NCBI RefSeq assembly: GCF_003202435.1 | Contig: NZ_QJHK01000013.1 | Span: forward strand, 1 to 64,000 | Direction of reading: 5' to 3' | Origin: Flavobacterium cheongpyeongense | Lineage (GTDB): Bacteria > Bacteroidota > Bacteroidia > Flavobacteriales > Flavobacteriaceae | Length of the DNA: 64,000 nucleotides | The notes under the pieces: generated by a model | Databases searched by the model: none | Seen by the model: the letters and a program-made list of their open reading frames with translations, nothing else | Told to the model about the DNA's origin: nothing | Translations under genes and position numbers: made by a program | Shown here: positions 18,676 to 27,871 of the stretch, in pieces | Position numbering within the stretch: position 1 is the first letter of the stretch | Layout: every line of letters starts with the position of its first letter

Positions 18676-20472
18676 ATGATTATAAGAAAAATTTCCTTAG
18701 CCGTTTCGGTCTTCTTTTCGATAACTGTTTTTGCACAAAATACAGCTAATTCAGAAGTTAAACCCGAAGTAAAGATTTCGTACTTAGATTCAGTAAAAAA
18801 TTCATTTGTCAAAAATGATTTGGCTATATGCGTTGATAGCCTTTGGATGAATGAATTGACAAGTCTCGATATTTACGATGATCTGACCAAGGATATTCAG
18901 ACAATCAATAAAGATGTTACGGTTGATCAGGAATTGCCAACAGAACTGCTTAAACAGCGCCTTCAGGCAATGAATGAAAAATCACCTTTTGAAATAGAAT
19001 ATAATCAGGGTTTAGAAAATATAATAAAGTCATTTCTTAAAAATCGAAAAAAATCTTTTTCACGATTAATGTCTTTGTCAGAATACTATTTCCCTATTTT
19101 CGAAGATGCATTTGCGAAACAAAATGTTCCTTTAGAAATTAAATATTTAGCCGTTGTAGAATCTGCTTTAAATCCTAAAGCAGTTTCTAGAATGGGTGCC
19201 ACAGGACTCTGGCAGTTCATGTATGGTACTGGTAAACAATATGACCTTAAAATTGACTCCTATATTGATGAACGCAGTGATCCACTCAAAGCAACCGCAG
19301 CAGCTTCAGAATATATGACCAGAATGTTTGCTATTTTTGGGGATTGGGAGCTGGTTTTAGCATCATATAATTCGGGTCCTGGAAATGTTACCAAAGCAAT
19401 ACGCCGTTCCGGTGGAAAAACAAAATACTGGGACATCCGAAATTATCTTCCAAAAGAAACTCAGGGTTATGTACCTGCCTTTTTAGCAACAATGTATCTT
19501 TTTGAGTACCATAAAGAACACGGAATACACCCTCAAAGAGCACTAATCAAAAACTTCGAAACGGATACAATTCGAATCAAAGAAAAAATGTCGTTTAAAC
19601 AAATTGCCGATTTGTTAGACATGCCTCAATCAGAGATTGAACTTTTAAATCCTTCTTATAAACTTAAAATAGTTCCTTTTTATAAAGATGAACAACACTT
19701 TTTAAGGTTGCCAAAAGATAAAATAGCAACTTTTGTAAATAATGAAGAAAAAATCTATGCTTATGCAAGATATGATTCCAATATTTATAAAATGCCTTCC
19801 CGTCTTGCACAAAAAGTAACTCCAAAGACAAAGACAAAACCCGTAAAAGTTCCTGAACCGGTAGATCTAGAATCCTATATAGTGCAAAAAGGAGACAATT
19901 TAAGTTCAATTGCCCAAAAGTATGATGTTTCTGTTACAGATATTAAAGTATGGAACAACCTTAAGAGCAATTCACTAGTATTAGGGAGAGCTTTAAAAAT
20001 AAAGCCTAAGGATTTTGTTTCCAAACCTTCTGAAATAATTAAAAAACCAACCGAGACAGCAGTTGCATCAGCTGAAATATCTGATAAAAATGAAATTGAG
20101 GTTGAATATATCGTAAAGAATGGGGACAACCTGGGCAGTATTGCTAAAAAATTCGACATCACATTGTCAGAATTAAAGGAATGGAACAACCTGACAACAA
20201 ATAATCTGGCATTAGGGAAGGTTTTAATTGTTTCTAAAAAGGAAAATACTGTTGCTGAAACTACAGTTGTTGCTTCTAATTCAGTTGATTCTTTTAAGAA
20301 AAAAGCAACTACAGCAAAAACTGTTGGTCAAGATTATTATGTTAAAAAAGGAGATTCATTATATAGTATCTCCAAAAAATATCCTGGCGTGACTATTTCA
20401 GATATTAAAAAATGGAACGGAATTAAAGATGAGGATATAAAACCAGGAATGAAGCTTAAAATAAACGGATAA
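18676..20472 (+). CDS. MltD-like lytic transglycosylase with three LysM domains
   Basis: About 598 residues from ATG 18676, which directly precedes a signal peptide (MIIRKISLAVSVFFSITVFAQ); an in-frame TTG at 18646 would add a non-signal extension. The SLT domain (about residues 140-290) has the catalytic Glu in LAVVESALNPKAVSRMGATGLWQFM, then YNSGPGNVTKAI and the ETQGYVPAFLATMYL tail. Three LysM modules follow (YIVQKGDNLSSIAQKY, YIVKNGDNLGSIAKKF, YYVKKGDSLYSISKKY), separated by Lys/Pro-rich linkers. The enzyme should cleave peptidoglycan glycan strands in the periplasm to 1,6-anhydro-muropeptides, with LysM anchoring it to the wall. Short spacing suggests read-through into the downstream DUF4837 gene. 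Confidence 0.93.
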   Translation: MIIRKISLAVSVFFSITVFAQNTANSEVKPEVKISYLDSVKNSFVKNDLAICVDSLWMNELTSLDIYDDLTKDIQTINKDVTVDQELPTELLKQRLQAMNEKSPFEIEYNQGLENIIKSFLKNRKKSFSRLMSLSEYYFPIFEDAFAKQNVPLEIKYLAVVESALNPKAVSRMGATGLWQFMYGTGKQYDLKIDSYIDERSDPLKATAAASEYMTRMFAIFGDWELVLASYNSGPGNVTKAIRRSGGKTKYWDIRNYLPKETQGYVPAFLATMYLFEYHKEHGIHPQRALIKNFETDTIRIKEKMSFKQIADLLDMPQSEIELLNPSYKLKIVPFYKDEQHFLRLPKDKIATFVNNEEKIYAYARYDSNIYKMPSRLAQKVTPKTKTKPVKVPEPVDLESYIVQKGDNLSSIAQKYDVSVTDIKVWNNLKSNSLVLGRALKIKPKDFVSKPSEIIKKPTETAVASAEISDKNEIEVEYIVKNGDNLGSIAKKFDITLSELKEWNNLTTNNLALGKVLIVSKKENTVAETTVVASNSVDSFKKKATTAKTVGQDYYVKKGDSLYSISKKYPGVTISDIKKWNGIKDEDIKPGMKLKING

Positions 20473-20510
20473 TAAAATATCTTACCTAAATTTGGGTTTT
20501 ATTTCATAAA

Positions 20511-21494
20511 ATGATAAAAATGAATAAAACCCATTTTTTATTTCTGTTAGTTTCGGTTTTACTGGTTTCCTGTTTTCAAAAGAACGAAAATCAGCCACAG
20601 CCTAAACCAGGCAAGACAAATACAATTTCTATCATTATTGACGACCAGCTATGGTATGGTGAAGTAGGTGACAGCATTCGAAATAAATTTGCTTCACCGG
20701 TCTTGGGTCTTACACAAGAAGAACCTTTGTTTACCATCAATCAATATCCTGCAAAATTACTGGAAGGTTTTGTTACCGATAGCCGAAGCATTATTGTAGT
20801 AAAAAAATCGGCTACAGATAAATTTGAGGTTAAAACAAATATTAAAACCTTACCACACAATACATTTCGAATTTACGGAAAATCAATTGAAGATATTATT
20901 TGCAGTATCGAAATGAATTCTCCGGAAATCATTAAGGCAATCCGTCAAACAGAAATTAAAAAAATACAACAGGATAACAGTAAATCACTTTTGAATCCGG
21001 CCGTAATCAAAAACAAATTTCATATCGATTTGCAAATCCCTACAGGCTATGAATACATGCTCCATAAAAAGAATTTTATCTGGCTAAAGAAGGAAATTAT
21101 TAGTGGTAATACAAGTTTGCTCATTTATCAGATTCCACTAAACAGATTAATAAAAAATCAGAATGTTGTTGGAAATATAGTTCGGATGCGTGATTCTGTA
21201 GGACATTATATTAAAGGTCGCGAACCAGATACACAGATGATCACAGGAGAAGATTATGCACCATACTTTTCCATTACAACATTAAACGGAAAAAAAACAT
21301 TTGAAACCAAAGGAACCTGGGAATTAAAAAACGATTTTATGACAGGGCCTTTTATTAATTATGCGATAATTGATGAAGCTTTTAACCGAATTCTTGTCAT
21401 TGAAGGTTTTTGTTATTCACCCTCGAATCAGGAACGGGATTTAATGTTAGAATTAGAAGCGATTATAAAATCAGTCAAAGTAGATAAGAGATAA
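20511..21494 (+). CDS. DUF4837 family lipoprotein
   Basis: 327 residues (start at 20511 or the ATG at 20520). The signal peptide ends in the lipobox VLLVSC, followed by a charged Gln/Pro linker. The body matches the DUF4837 family by its ISIIIDDQLWYGEVGDSIRNKF start, EPLFTINQYPAKLLEGFVTDSRSIIVV and the later NDFMTGPFINYAIIDEAFNRILVIEGF. The function of the family is unknown. It lies 38 nt after the LysM transglycosylase gene, a hint at a cell-envelope role that is only guilt by association. Confidence 0.85.
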   Translation: MIKMNKTHFLFLLVSVLLVSCFQKNENQPQPKPGKTNTISIIIDDQLWYGEVGDSIRNKFASPVLGLTQEEPLFTINQYPAKLLEGFVTDSRSIIVVKKSATDKFEVKTNIKTLPHNTFRIYGKSIEDIICSIEMNSPEIIKAIRQTEIKKIQQDNSKSLLNPAVIKNKFHIDLQIPTGYEYMLHKKNFIWLKKEIISGNTSLLIYQIPLNRLIKNQNVVGNIVRMRDSVGHYIKGREPDTQMITGEDYAPYFSITTLNGKKTFETKGTWELKNDFMTGPFINYAIIDEAFNRILVIEGFCYSPSNQERDLMLELEAIIKSVKVDKR

Positions 21495-21540
21495 TGTTTA
21501 TTTTTTTATACTTTTATAATGAACATTAAATCAGATAATT

Positions 21541-22182
21541 ATGAAAAATGCATTACTCCCGTTATTGATCTTAATTTATTGTTTTTATTCATGTAAAAAA
21601 GAAATAAAAACAGAAATAGAAACCACCAAAGCTGTAGAGAATGTAAAAACAGAAGATTCAATCCCTGAAAAACCTCTAGATTCTGCCGCACAGATGAAAG
21701 CCTGGATTGCATATGCAACGCCGGGTTCGCCTCATAAAATGATGGCAGATGAAACCGGAACCTGGAACTGCGATATGACTTTTTGGGAAGAAGAAGGCGG
21801 AAAGCCAGAAAAGGCAAGTTCTACAGCAGCTATAAAGATGATTCTTGGAGGCCGTTATCAGGAGGCAAATTATCAGGGAACGATGATGGGACAGCCATTT
21901 GAAGGAAAATCTACCTTGGCTTACAATAATGCCAGCAAAGAGTACACAACGACTTTTATTGATAATATGGGCACAGGCATGATGATTGCCAGCGGTAAAT
22001 ATAATGATAAGACTAAAAGCATGGAGCTTAAAGGCACTATGGTAAATCCGTTAAACGGAAATAAAACACCCTATCGTGAAGTCTATACCATCGTGGATGC
22101 AACAACCCGTAAAATGGAAATGTACGATACAAAAAACAATAAAGAATATAAAAGTATGGAAATCATTATGAAGAAGAAATAG
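21541..22182 (+). CDS. DUF1579 domain lipoprotein
   Basis: 213-residue lipoprotein with signal peptide and lipobox (IYCFYSC) and a Lys/Glu-rich linker. The remainder matches DUF1579, a lipocalin-like beta-barrel family: GTWNCDMTFWEE, IKMILGGRYQEANYQGTMMGQPFEGKSTLAYNNASKEYTTTFIDNMGTGMM and YREVYTIVDATTRKMEMYDT. Ligand and role are unknown. A strong terminator follows directly, so this probably ends the transcript that begins at the LysM transglycosylase or at a local promoter. Confidence 0.88.
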   Translation: MKNALLPLLILIYCFYSCKKEIKTEIETTKAVENVKTEDSIPEKPLDSAAQMKAWIAYATPGSPHKMMADETGTWNCDMTFWEEEGGKPEKASSTAAIKMILGGRYQEANYQGTMMGQPFEGKSTLAYNNASKEYTTTFIDNMGTGMMIASGKYNDKTKSMELKGTMVNPLNGNKTPYREVYTIVDATTRKMEMYDTKNNKEYKSMEIIMKKK

Positions 22183-22200
22183 TCTGCCTTAATAATGATT

Positions 22201-22240
22201 AAAAAAATCCTGATTACGAGATGTAATCGGGATTTTTTTT
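22201..22240 (+). terminator. Rho-independent terminator after the DUF1579 gene
   Basis: ATCCTGATTAC pairs with GTAATCGGGAT (one G-U pair) across a short loop, flanked by A and T runs, making it potentially bidirectional. Confidence 0.85.
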
Positions 22241-22326
22241 AAAACAGATATATGGATTCTTCCTGTTTAAGTTATTTAAAATTAATTTTGTTCTTCAAAT
22301 TAAAATAAATAATAAAATAATACACA

Positions 22327-22773
22327 ATGGAATTAAAATGGAAAATCAAACCGTTTGAAGCATTAACGGTTCATGAATTATATGATTTACTCAAATTAAG
22401 AAGCGAGATCTTTGTAGTAGAACAAAATTGCGTTTATTTAGATCTCGACGTTAAAGACAAGAAAGCAATGCACCTAATTGGTGAATATGATGGTAAAATT
22501 GTTGCCTATGCGCGTTTGTTTGATGCAGGAATTAGTTTTGATAATGCTTCAATTGGCAGAGTTGTGGTTGATGCGGATTATCGTGACAGAAAATGGGGAC
22601 ATGATTTAATGCGTGAAGCTATTTCTGGTATAAAATCAAATTTTGGAAAAGGAAAAATTACAATTGGTGCACAACTATACTTGAAAAAATTCTACGAAAG
22701 TCATGGTTTTGTTCAAACCAGTGAAATGTATCTGGAAGATGATATTCCGCATATTGAGATGATGCTTAATTAA
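22327..22773 (+). CDS. ElaA-like GNAT N-acetyltransferase
   Basis: 148-residue GNAT-fold protein of the ElaA group: WKIKPFEALTVHELYDLLKLRSEIFVVEQNCVYLDLDVKDKKAMHL at the N-terminus, ASIGRVVVDADYRDRKWGHDLM containing the acetyl-CoA-binding R-x-x-x-x-G/H loop, and QLYLKKFYESHGFVQTSEMYLEDDIPHIEM at the end. The acceptor substrate is unknown. It converges with the OmpA-domain gene on the other strand, overlapping it by 4 nt. Confidence 0.9.
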   Translation: MELKWKIKPFEALTVHELYDLLKLRSEIFVVEQNCVYLDLDVKDKKAMHLIGEYDGKIVAYARLFDAGISFDNASIGRVVVDADYRDRKWGHDLMREAISGIKSNFGKGKITIGAQLYLKKFYESHGFVQTSEMYLEDDIPHIEMMLN

Positions 22774-23573
22774 ATCCTAGTAATTTTAAACTCCACACGC
22801 CGATCTAAATTATCACCCTTTCCAAGTGGATATTTGTTGCCACAGCCCATATAGGTCATTCTGCTTTTGGATATTCTTTTTGATGACAAATAAAAAAAGA
22901 CTGTTCTGGCACGATTCCAGGATAGTCTCCTTTCTCTGCTCTCCCTGTCGATTCCGTCTGTATACAATTCAGGTGTACAGCAAACATGACCTCTGATTTC
23001 AAAATGAATCGTTTTTTTGGATTTCAAAATGGCGGCGATTTTATCCAGTTCTTTTTTGGAAGCAGTTGTTAATTTTGAACTTCCAAGATCAAACAAAATA
23101 TTTTCAAGCAAAATCTTATCCCCTACTTTTAATTCATTTTTCAGGGAATTGTGAATTCCTTTTCCGAAACTGTTTTTTTTAACGGCGATCAAATCGACCC
23201 TTCGGTTTTTAGATCTTGTTTCGTGTAAGTTTTGAACTGTATCAGGTTTGATTATGACACGGCCTTTTCCTTCCAGAATGATTATTTTACTTTTATTAAA
23301 ACCATTTACAAGTAATATTTCCTGTATAGTAATGACTCGTTTATAGGATAAGCGGTAATTATATTCATCGTTTCCACGGTCATCACAATAGCCATAAATT
23401 TGTATGGATTCTATTTTTGTGGTATCAATGTTTTTTACAAAGTCGGTAATAACTTTAGTTTGCTGATTAGTAAGGGTGTATTTGTCAAAATCAAAATAAA
23501 TGGTTTCGATGGGTTTTTGCTGCGCCGATAAATTGTAAATAAACAACAGAAATAAGGGGCTACAAAGTTTCAT
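22770..23573 (-). CDS. Exported protein with two OmpA-like domains
   Basis: 267 residues with a signal peptide (MKLCSPLFLLFIYNLSAQQ). Two OmpA C-terminal-type domains stand in tandem: residues ~22-130 (IYFDFDKYTLTNQQ, GYCDDRGNDEYNYRLSYKRV, NRRVDL) and ~148-267 (ILFDLGSSKLTTASKKELDKIA, IRGHVCC, ERRLSWNRARTVFFYL, NLDRRVEFKI). Such domains bind the diaminopimelate of peptidoglycan. The second copy has an unusual insertion with a CC pair where a TD..G motif is normal. There is no N-terminal barrel, so it is probably periplasmic. It lies 2 nt after the S41 peptidase gene, in one transcript. Confidence 0.88.
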   Translation of the reverse strand: MKLCSPLFLLFIYNLSAQQKPIETIYFDFDKYTLTNQQTKVITDFVKNIDTTKIESIQIYGYCDDRGNDEYNYRLSYKRVITIQEILLVNGFNKSKIIILEGKGRVIIKPDTVQNLHETRSKNRRVDLIAVKKNSFGKGIHNSLKNELKVGDKILLENILFDLGSSKLTTASKKELDKIAAILKSKKTIHFEIRGHVCCTPELYTDGIDRESRERRLSWNRARTVFFYLSSKRISKSRMTYMGCGNKYPLGKGDNLDRRVEFKITRI

Positions 23574-23575
23574 TT

Positions 23576-25213
23576 TTACATCTTTAAAATCGTTTTATAG
23601 TCAGCCTGATTGTTTAAGACGGTTACCGCTTTTTTAATTTCTGAATTGTTTTTAATGTAATATTGATACAATCCTTCCTGATATTGATACCTTTTGATGA
23701 GTTCTTCCAGAATCAGGTTTTTGATTTCTTTTTGGTTTTTGTCTAATAAGGTAGTTTCACTTTTCTCAAGCGCATTCAATAACTGCTTATATTCAATAAC
23801 AATTGCTTCGTCTATTTCTTCCTTTTTGGCAGCTGCCAATGTGTTTTTCAGTGCCAGTTCGGTTTCTGTATCAAATGTAAATTTATTGGCTTTTAAATAT
23901 TGTTTGAAAGCGCTATAATCTGCATCTGTAATCGTTGGAATCTTATCTCCCAAATTCGGGTTTTTATAATAATAGGTTGTTGCGTAATCGAAAATTCCGT
24001 CGTTTTTCAGTAAAGCATTTGTAATCGGACTCATTTTAGTTTCATCCAGTTCAATATCCGGCAATACACCACCACCATCATAAACCGTTCTGCCTTTTCG
24101 GGTTTTAAAGGCATTGAAATTTTTAGAATCGGTTTTTTGAGCCACACCGTTTTTGTCTTTATGCGCATAATCCAATGCCTGGATACAACGTCCTGAAGGT
24201 GTGTAATAACGTGAAATGGTTACTTTTAGCTGTGTTCCGTATGTTAGTTCAACGGTGCGTTGTACCAAACCTTTTCCAAAACTGCGGCTTCCTAAAATCA
24301 CGGCACGGTCTAAATCCTGCAGGGCTCCCGAAACAATTTCAGATGCCGATGCACTTTTCCCGTTTACTAAAATAGCAAGCGGAATCTGTGTATCTACAGG
24401 CTCTTTAGTGGTTTTATAGGTGTTATTGTGTTTTTCAATTCTTGATTTCGTCGTTACAATTACTTCATTTTTTGGAACAAACAAATTACAGATATCAATA
24501 GCTTCGTTTAATAAACCACCCGGATTTCCTCTTAAATCAAGAACAATTTGTGAGGCTCCGTCGCTTTTTAGTTTTTCAAGTGCTTCTTTTACTTCAAAGG
24601 CTGCTTTTCTGCTAAAATGGGCCAAAACAATATACCCGGTCTTGTCATCGATTTTTCCATAAAATGGTACCGATTTGATATCAACTTCATCCAAAACCAA
24701 ATCAGTAGTATAAATTTTTCCCTGACGCAGGTATTTTATTTTGATCTTGGTATTTTTCGTTCCTTTTAGTAATTGTGAGGCATCGTCTTTAAAATCAGCA
24801 ATCAAAACATCCCCAATCTGAATAATTTCGTCACCGGCTTTTAACCCCGCTTTGTCTGCCGGATAATTTTTGTAAGGTTCACGAACAATTAATCGGTCTT
24901 TTTTACGGGCAATCATAGCACCAATTCCGGTATATTCGCCGGTGTTGTTAATTTTAAAATTTACAACATCCTGTTCATTAAAGTATACTGTATAAGGATC
25001 TAAACTCCCCAACATACTTTTAATACCTTTATCCATCAGGTCACCCGGATTTGTTTCATCGACATAATTAGTGTTTACAGCTTTAAATAACGTCGTAAAA
25101 ATTTCTATTTGCTTGGCAATTTCAAAAAAGTCGTCTTTGAAACTGGTTCCAATAAATAAAAAGCCTGTTGCAACGGCCGGTATAATGAATTTCTTTTTGA
25201 AATAAGGAGGCAT
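23576..25213 (-). CDS. S41 family C-terminal processing peptidase (CtpA-like)
   Basis: 545-residue periplasmic serine protease with an N-terminal membrane anchor or signal (FIIPAVATGFLFIGTSF). A PDZ domain occupies about residues 90-165 (GIGAMIARKKDRLIVREPYKNYPADKAGLKAGDEIIQIG). The S41 core shows VLDLRGNPGGLLNEAI, then GKSASASEIVSGALQD with the catalytic Ser near residue 291 and GSRSFGKGLVQ with the Lys near 316. The C-terminal ~150 residues are helical, as in flavobacterial homologues. Processing substrates are unknown. It is transcribed after rnpA (114 nt gap) and before the OmpA-domain gene. Confidence 0.93.
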   Translation of the reverse strand: MPPYFKKKFIIPAVATGFLFIGTSFKDDFFEIAKQIEIFTTLFKAVNTNYVDETNPGDLMDKGIKSMLGSLDPYTVYFNEQDVVNFKINNTGEYTGIGAMIARKKDRLIVREPYKNYPADKAGLKAGDEIIQIGDVLIADFKDDASQLLKGTKNTKIKIKYLRQGKIYTTDLVLDEVDIKSVPFYGKIDDKTGYIVLAHFSRKAAFEVKEALEKLKSDGASQIVLDLRGNPGGLLNEAIDICNLFVPKNEVIVTTKSRIEKHNNTYKTTKEPVDTQIPLAILVNGKSASASEIVSGALQDLDRAVILGSRSFGKGLVQRTVELTYGTQLKVTISRYYTPSGRCIQALDYAHKDKNGVAQKTDSKNFNAFKTRKGRTVYDGGGVLPDIELDETKMSPITNALLKNDGIFDYATTYYYKNPNLGDKIPTITDADYSAFKQYLKANKFTFDTETELALKNTLAAAKKEEIDEAIVIEYKQLLNALEKSETTLLDKNQKEIKNLILEELIKRYQYQEGLYQYYIKNNSEIKKAVTVLNNQADYKTILKM

Positions 25214-25327
25214 ATTATGAATTGTCTAAAATTATAAACTACTAAAATAATAATAAATCATCAATTAAGGCGATTCGTTGAGGTGAATCTCATTTCGGTA
25301 TTTGAAAAGTATTGATTATAAAGTACT

Positions 25328-25732
25328 TTACAATTCAGCTTTATTTTCAGAATCACTCGTTTTGTTAACCTGTTGGATAAATTTTTCAAACAGCTGAGCC
25401 GTTTTTGTGTTAATTTCCTCGTAAGATAATTTGTCTTTCGTCTGATAGAAAAACATTAGAGAATAAGGTTGTTGCATGTTGTCCCAAAGCAAATGCTTGT
25501 TCAGTCGATATGTTTCTCTTAAAACCCGTTTGTAATAATTGCGATCAACCGCTTTTTTAAAATATTTCTTAGAAACCGAAACGCCAATTTTAGTTTTTTC
25601 ATTAGAATTGGCTTCGACCTGGCGGTACACCAAACGCAATGGATATTTTGAAACCGATTTCCCTTCAGAAAACAGTAATCCAATAGTTGTTTTGCTCTTT
25701 AAGCGTTCTTGTTTAGGGTAAGTAAAGTTCAT
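25328..25732 (-). CDS. rnpA: Ribonuclease P protein component
   Basis: 134-residue basic protein that assists the RNase P RNA in removing tRNA 5' leaders. The family hallmark is KTKIGVSVSKKYFKKAVDRNYYKRVLRETYR (the RNR-type helix, here with DRNYYKR), preceded by YPKQERLKSKTTIGLLFSEG and SKYPLRLVYR. Length is normal. As is common in Bacteroidota it lies away from rpmH and next to an S41 peptidase gene. Confidence 0.95.
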   Translation of the reverse strand: MNFTYPKQERLKSKTTIGLLFSEGKSVSKYPLRLVYRQVEANSNEKTKIGVSVSKKYFKKAVDRNYYKRVLRETYRLNKHLLWDNMQQPYSLMFFYQTKDKLSYEEINTKTAQLFEKFIQQVNKTSDSENKAEL

Positions 25733-25858
25733 TTATTTCAGAAAAAAATGGCAATTTTATGGACAAAGGTACAATTAAAGCATAAAAGCTGTTATTGTTT
25801 TCAATTTTTACACCGCTAAAAATTTATTTATTACTTTTGGCAATTAATTTTTTTAAGC

Positions 25859-26599
25859 ATGCAAAAGATAATTTCGTATCCAATCTCTGTAATTTATTAT
25901 TTATGTTTTGGATTGTGTTTGCTGGTTTTTCATCTAATACAATGGGTTTGCCTTACTTTTTTTGGCTATCAGGCTCACAAAATTAGTGTTGACTATCTGA
26001 ATTTCTCACTGTTAAGATGTACAAATCTTGTGGGAACCAGATATACAATTCAAAACAGGGAGACTATTCCTACCGGAGTTCCGTTGATTTTTGTATCGAA
26101 TCATCAAAGTATGTACGATATAATAGCAATGATTTGGTACTTTAGACGTTTTCATTGTAAATTTGTAAGTAAGAAGGAGTTAGGAAGCGGAATTCCAAGC
26201 GTATCTTATAATCTGCGACATGGAGGTTCAGTACTAATAGACCGTAAAGACCCTAAACAAGCTATTCCGGTAATCAAAGGCTTGTCTGAATATATTGAAA
26301 AAAATACCAGATCTGCTGTAATTTTTCCTGAAGGAACAAGAAGTAAAACAGGAAAACCTAAAGAATTTGCCCAAAGCGGTTTAAAAATCCTCTGTAAATA
26401 TGCACCTTCGGCGTATGTTGTTCCGGTTAGCATAAACAATTCATGGAAAATGGTAAAATATGGGTTTTTTCCCGTTGGTTTAGGAAATCATCTTACCTTT
26501 ACTGCGCACAAAGCAATGGCCGTTAAAGATTATGATTTTGCTGAGTTAATGAAATTGACCGAAAAGGCAGTAGTAGAAGGAGTAAATGAATATAAATAG
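25859..26599 (+). CDS. 1-acyl-sn-glycerol-3-phosphate acyltransferase (PlsC-like)
   Basis: 246-residue inner-membrane acyltransferase, predicted to convert lysophosphatidate to phosphatidate. A hydrophobic N-terminus (VIYYLCFGLCLLVFHLIQWVCLTFF) anchors it. Block I is SNHQSMYDII (NHxxxxD), block II is the GSVLIDRKD region, block III is FPEGTRSKTG and block IV is VVPVSI. Located 50 nt before an acyl-ACP desaturase gene in the same direction, giving a small lipid-modifying unit. Confidence 0.93.
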   Translation: MQKIISYPISVIYYLCFGLCLLVFHLIQWVCLTFFGYQAHKISVDYLNFSLLRCTNLVGTRYTIQNRETIPTGVPLIFVSNHQSMYDIIAMIWYFRRFHCKFVSKKELGSGIPSVSYNLRHGGSVLIDRKDPKQAIPVIKGLSEYIEKNTRSAVIFPEGTRSKTGKPKEFAQSGLKILCKYAPSAYVVPVSINNSWKMVKYGFFPVGLGNHLTFTAHKAMAVKDYDFAELMKLTEKAVVEGVNEYK

Positions 26600-26649
26600 A
26601 TTTTTGCGTTAGAGAGAATCTGAAGCTTAAATCCCAAATTAAATAAGTA

Positions 26650-27645
26650 ATGTCTATAAAAAACATTCGATTAGAAGTAATGCAGTTTTTGGAAAAAAAC
26701 GTGGATAGCTTCGTAGAACAGTATTTAATTCCAGTAGAAAAGATTTGGCAGCCGTCAGATTTTCTGCCTAATTCAGAGGGAGATAATTTCTTTGAAGAGG
26801 TTAGGGAACTACGTGAAATTGCCAAAGAATTACCATATGATTTCTGGGTAACTTTAGTTGGTGATACCATCACCGAAGAAGCTTTGCCAACCTACGAATC
26901 CTGGTTGATGGATGTAGAAGGTGTAAATCAGGTTGAAAACGGTGGAAACGGCTGGTCTAAATGGATCCGTCAATGGACCGGTGAAGAAAATCGCCACGGA
27001 GATATACTAAATAAATATTTGTATTTGTCTGGTCGTGTAAACATGCGTGAAATCGAAATGACAACACAGCATTTAATCAACGACGGCTTTGACATCGGAA
27101 CAGGATCAGATCCATACAAAAACTTTGTATACACCAGTTTTCAGGAATTGGCAACGTATGTTTCGCACAACAGAGTAGCACAAATAGCTAAGAAATTTGG
27201 TGATAAAAAATTGTCTAAAATGTGTAAAATGATTGCAGGTGACGAAATGCGTCATCATCATGCATACAGCGAATTTGTAAACCGTATTTTTCAGGTCGAT
27301 CCAAGCGAAATGATGTTGGCCTTTCAGTATATGATGAAGCAAAAAATCGTAATGCCGGCTCATTTCTTAAGAGAATCCGGTCAAAAAATCAGTACAGCAT
27401 TTGAGCAATTTTCTGATTCTGCACAACGTATTGGTGTTTATACCGCAAATGATTATGTTGATATCATGCAAAAATTAATAGATAAATGGGAGATTGATAA
27501 GATAGCTAATCTTACTGACGAAGCAGAAAAAGCACGTGACTACCTGATGAAATTACCTGCCCGAATGGCAAGAATTTCGGAGCGAATTGTGATTCCTAAA
27601 GAATCTCATATTTTTAAGTGGGTTGAACCTGCGAGATTATTATAG
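26650..27645 (+). CDS. Acyl-ACP desaturase (ferritin-like di-iron enzyme)
   Basis: 331-residue soluble desaturase that introduces a cis double bond into acyl-ACP using a di-iron centre. The iron ligand motifs are EENRHGDILNKYL (EExxH) and DEMRHHHAYSEF (DExxH), separated by about 85 residues as in stearoyl-ACP desaturases, with a further Glu near residue 75. W..WIRQWTGEENRHG is typical. Pairs with the PlsC-like gene upstream, implying control of membrane unsaturation. Two strong hairpins lie downstream. Confidence 0.93.
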   Translation: MSIKNIRLEVMQFLEKNVDSFVEQYLIPVEKIWQPSDFLPNSEGDNFFEEVRELREIAKELPYDFWVTLVGDTITEEALPTYESWLMDVEGVNQVENGGNGWSKWIRQWTGEENRHGDILNKYLYLSGRVNMREIEMTTQHLINDGFDIGTGSDPYKNFVYTSFQELATYVSHNRVAQIAKKFGDKKLSKMCKMIAGDEMRHHHAYSEFVNRIFQVDPSEMMLAFQYMMKQKIVMPAHFLRESGQKISTAFEQFSDSAQRIGVYTANDYVDIMQKLIDKWEIDKIANLTDEAEKARDYLMKLPARMARISERIVIPKESHIFKWVEPARLL

Positions 27646-27673
27646 TATCAAAATTAGATTTTAAAGTGTAATT

Positions 27674-27702
27674 TCTAAAACGCAACTTTGTTGCGTTTTA
27701 GA
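27674..27702 (+). terminator. Terminator after the desaturase gene
   Basis: Perfect 13-bp inverted repeat (TCTAAAACGCAAC and its complement) with a 3-nt loop, flanked by A-rich sequence. The core GCAAC..GTTGC resembles the Zur-like boxes at 56.36 kb, but position and stem length favour a terminator. Confidence 0.75.
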
Positions 27703-27715
27703 AAAAAGCAAATAA

Positions 27716-27763
27716 AATGTTGATTGTTGGAGTTTTCAAAACTTTGATAATCAGCATTTTTTT
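27716..27763 (+). terminator. Second hairpin after the desaturase gene
   Basis: AATGTTGATT pairs with AATCAGCATT (one G-U) and contains an inner AGTTTTCAAAACT dyad, then a run of seven T. The rest of the 226-nt gap to the HD gene is AT-rich without other structure. Confidence 0.6.
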
Positions 27764-27871
27764 GATATTTTAAGGTGTCAAATTTCGAGGTTTTTTAAAA
27801 TTCTGAAATAAATTTTAAAGCAAGCCATCATTATTAACAATATAAAGCAAACGCTTAAGCAATAAAGAAGT

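Noticed and set aside
27684..27696. GCAACTTTGTTGC resembling the Zur-like box at 56.36 kb
   Set aside because: It is the core of a 13-bp perfect hairpin directly after the desaturase gene and not near a promoter; a terminator explains it better.
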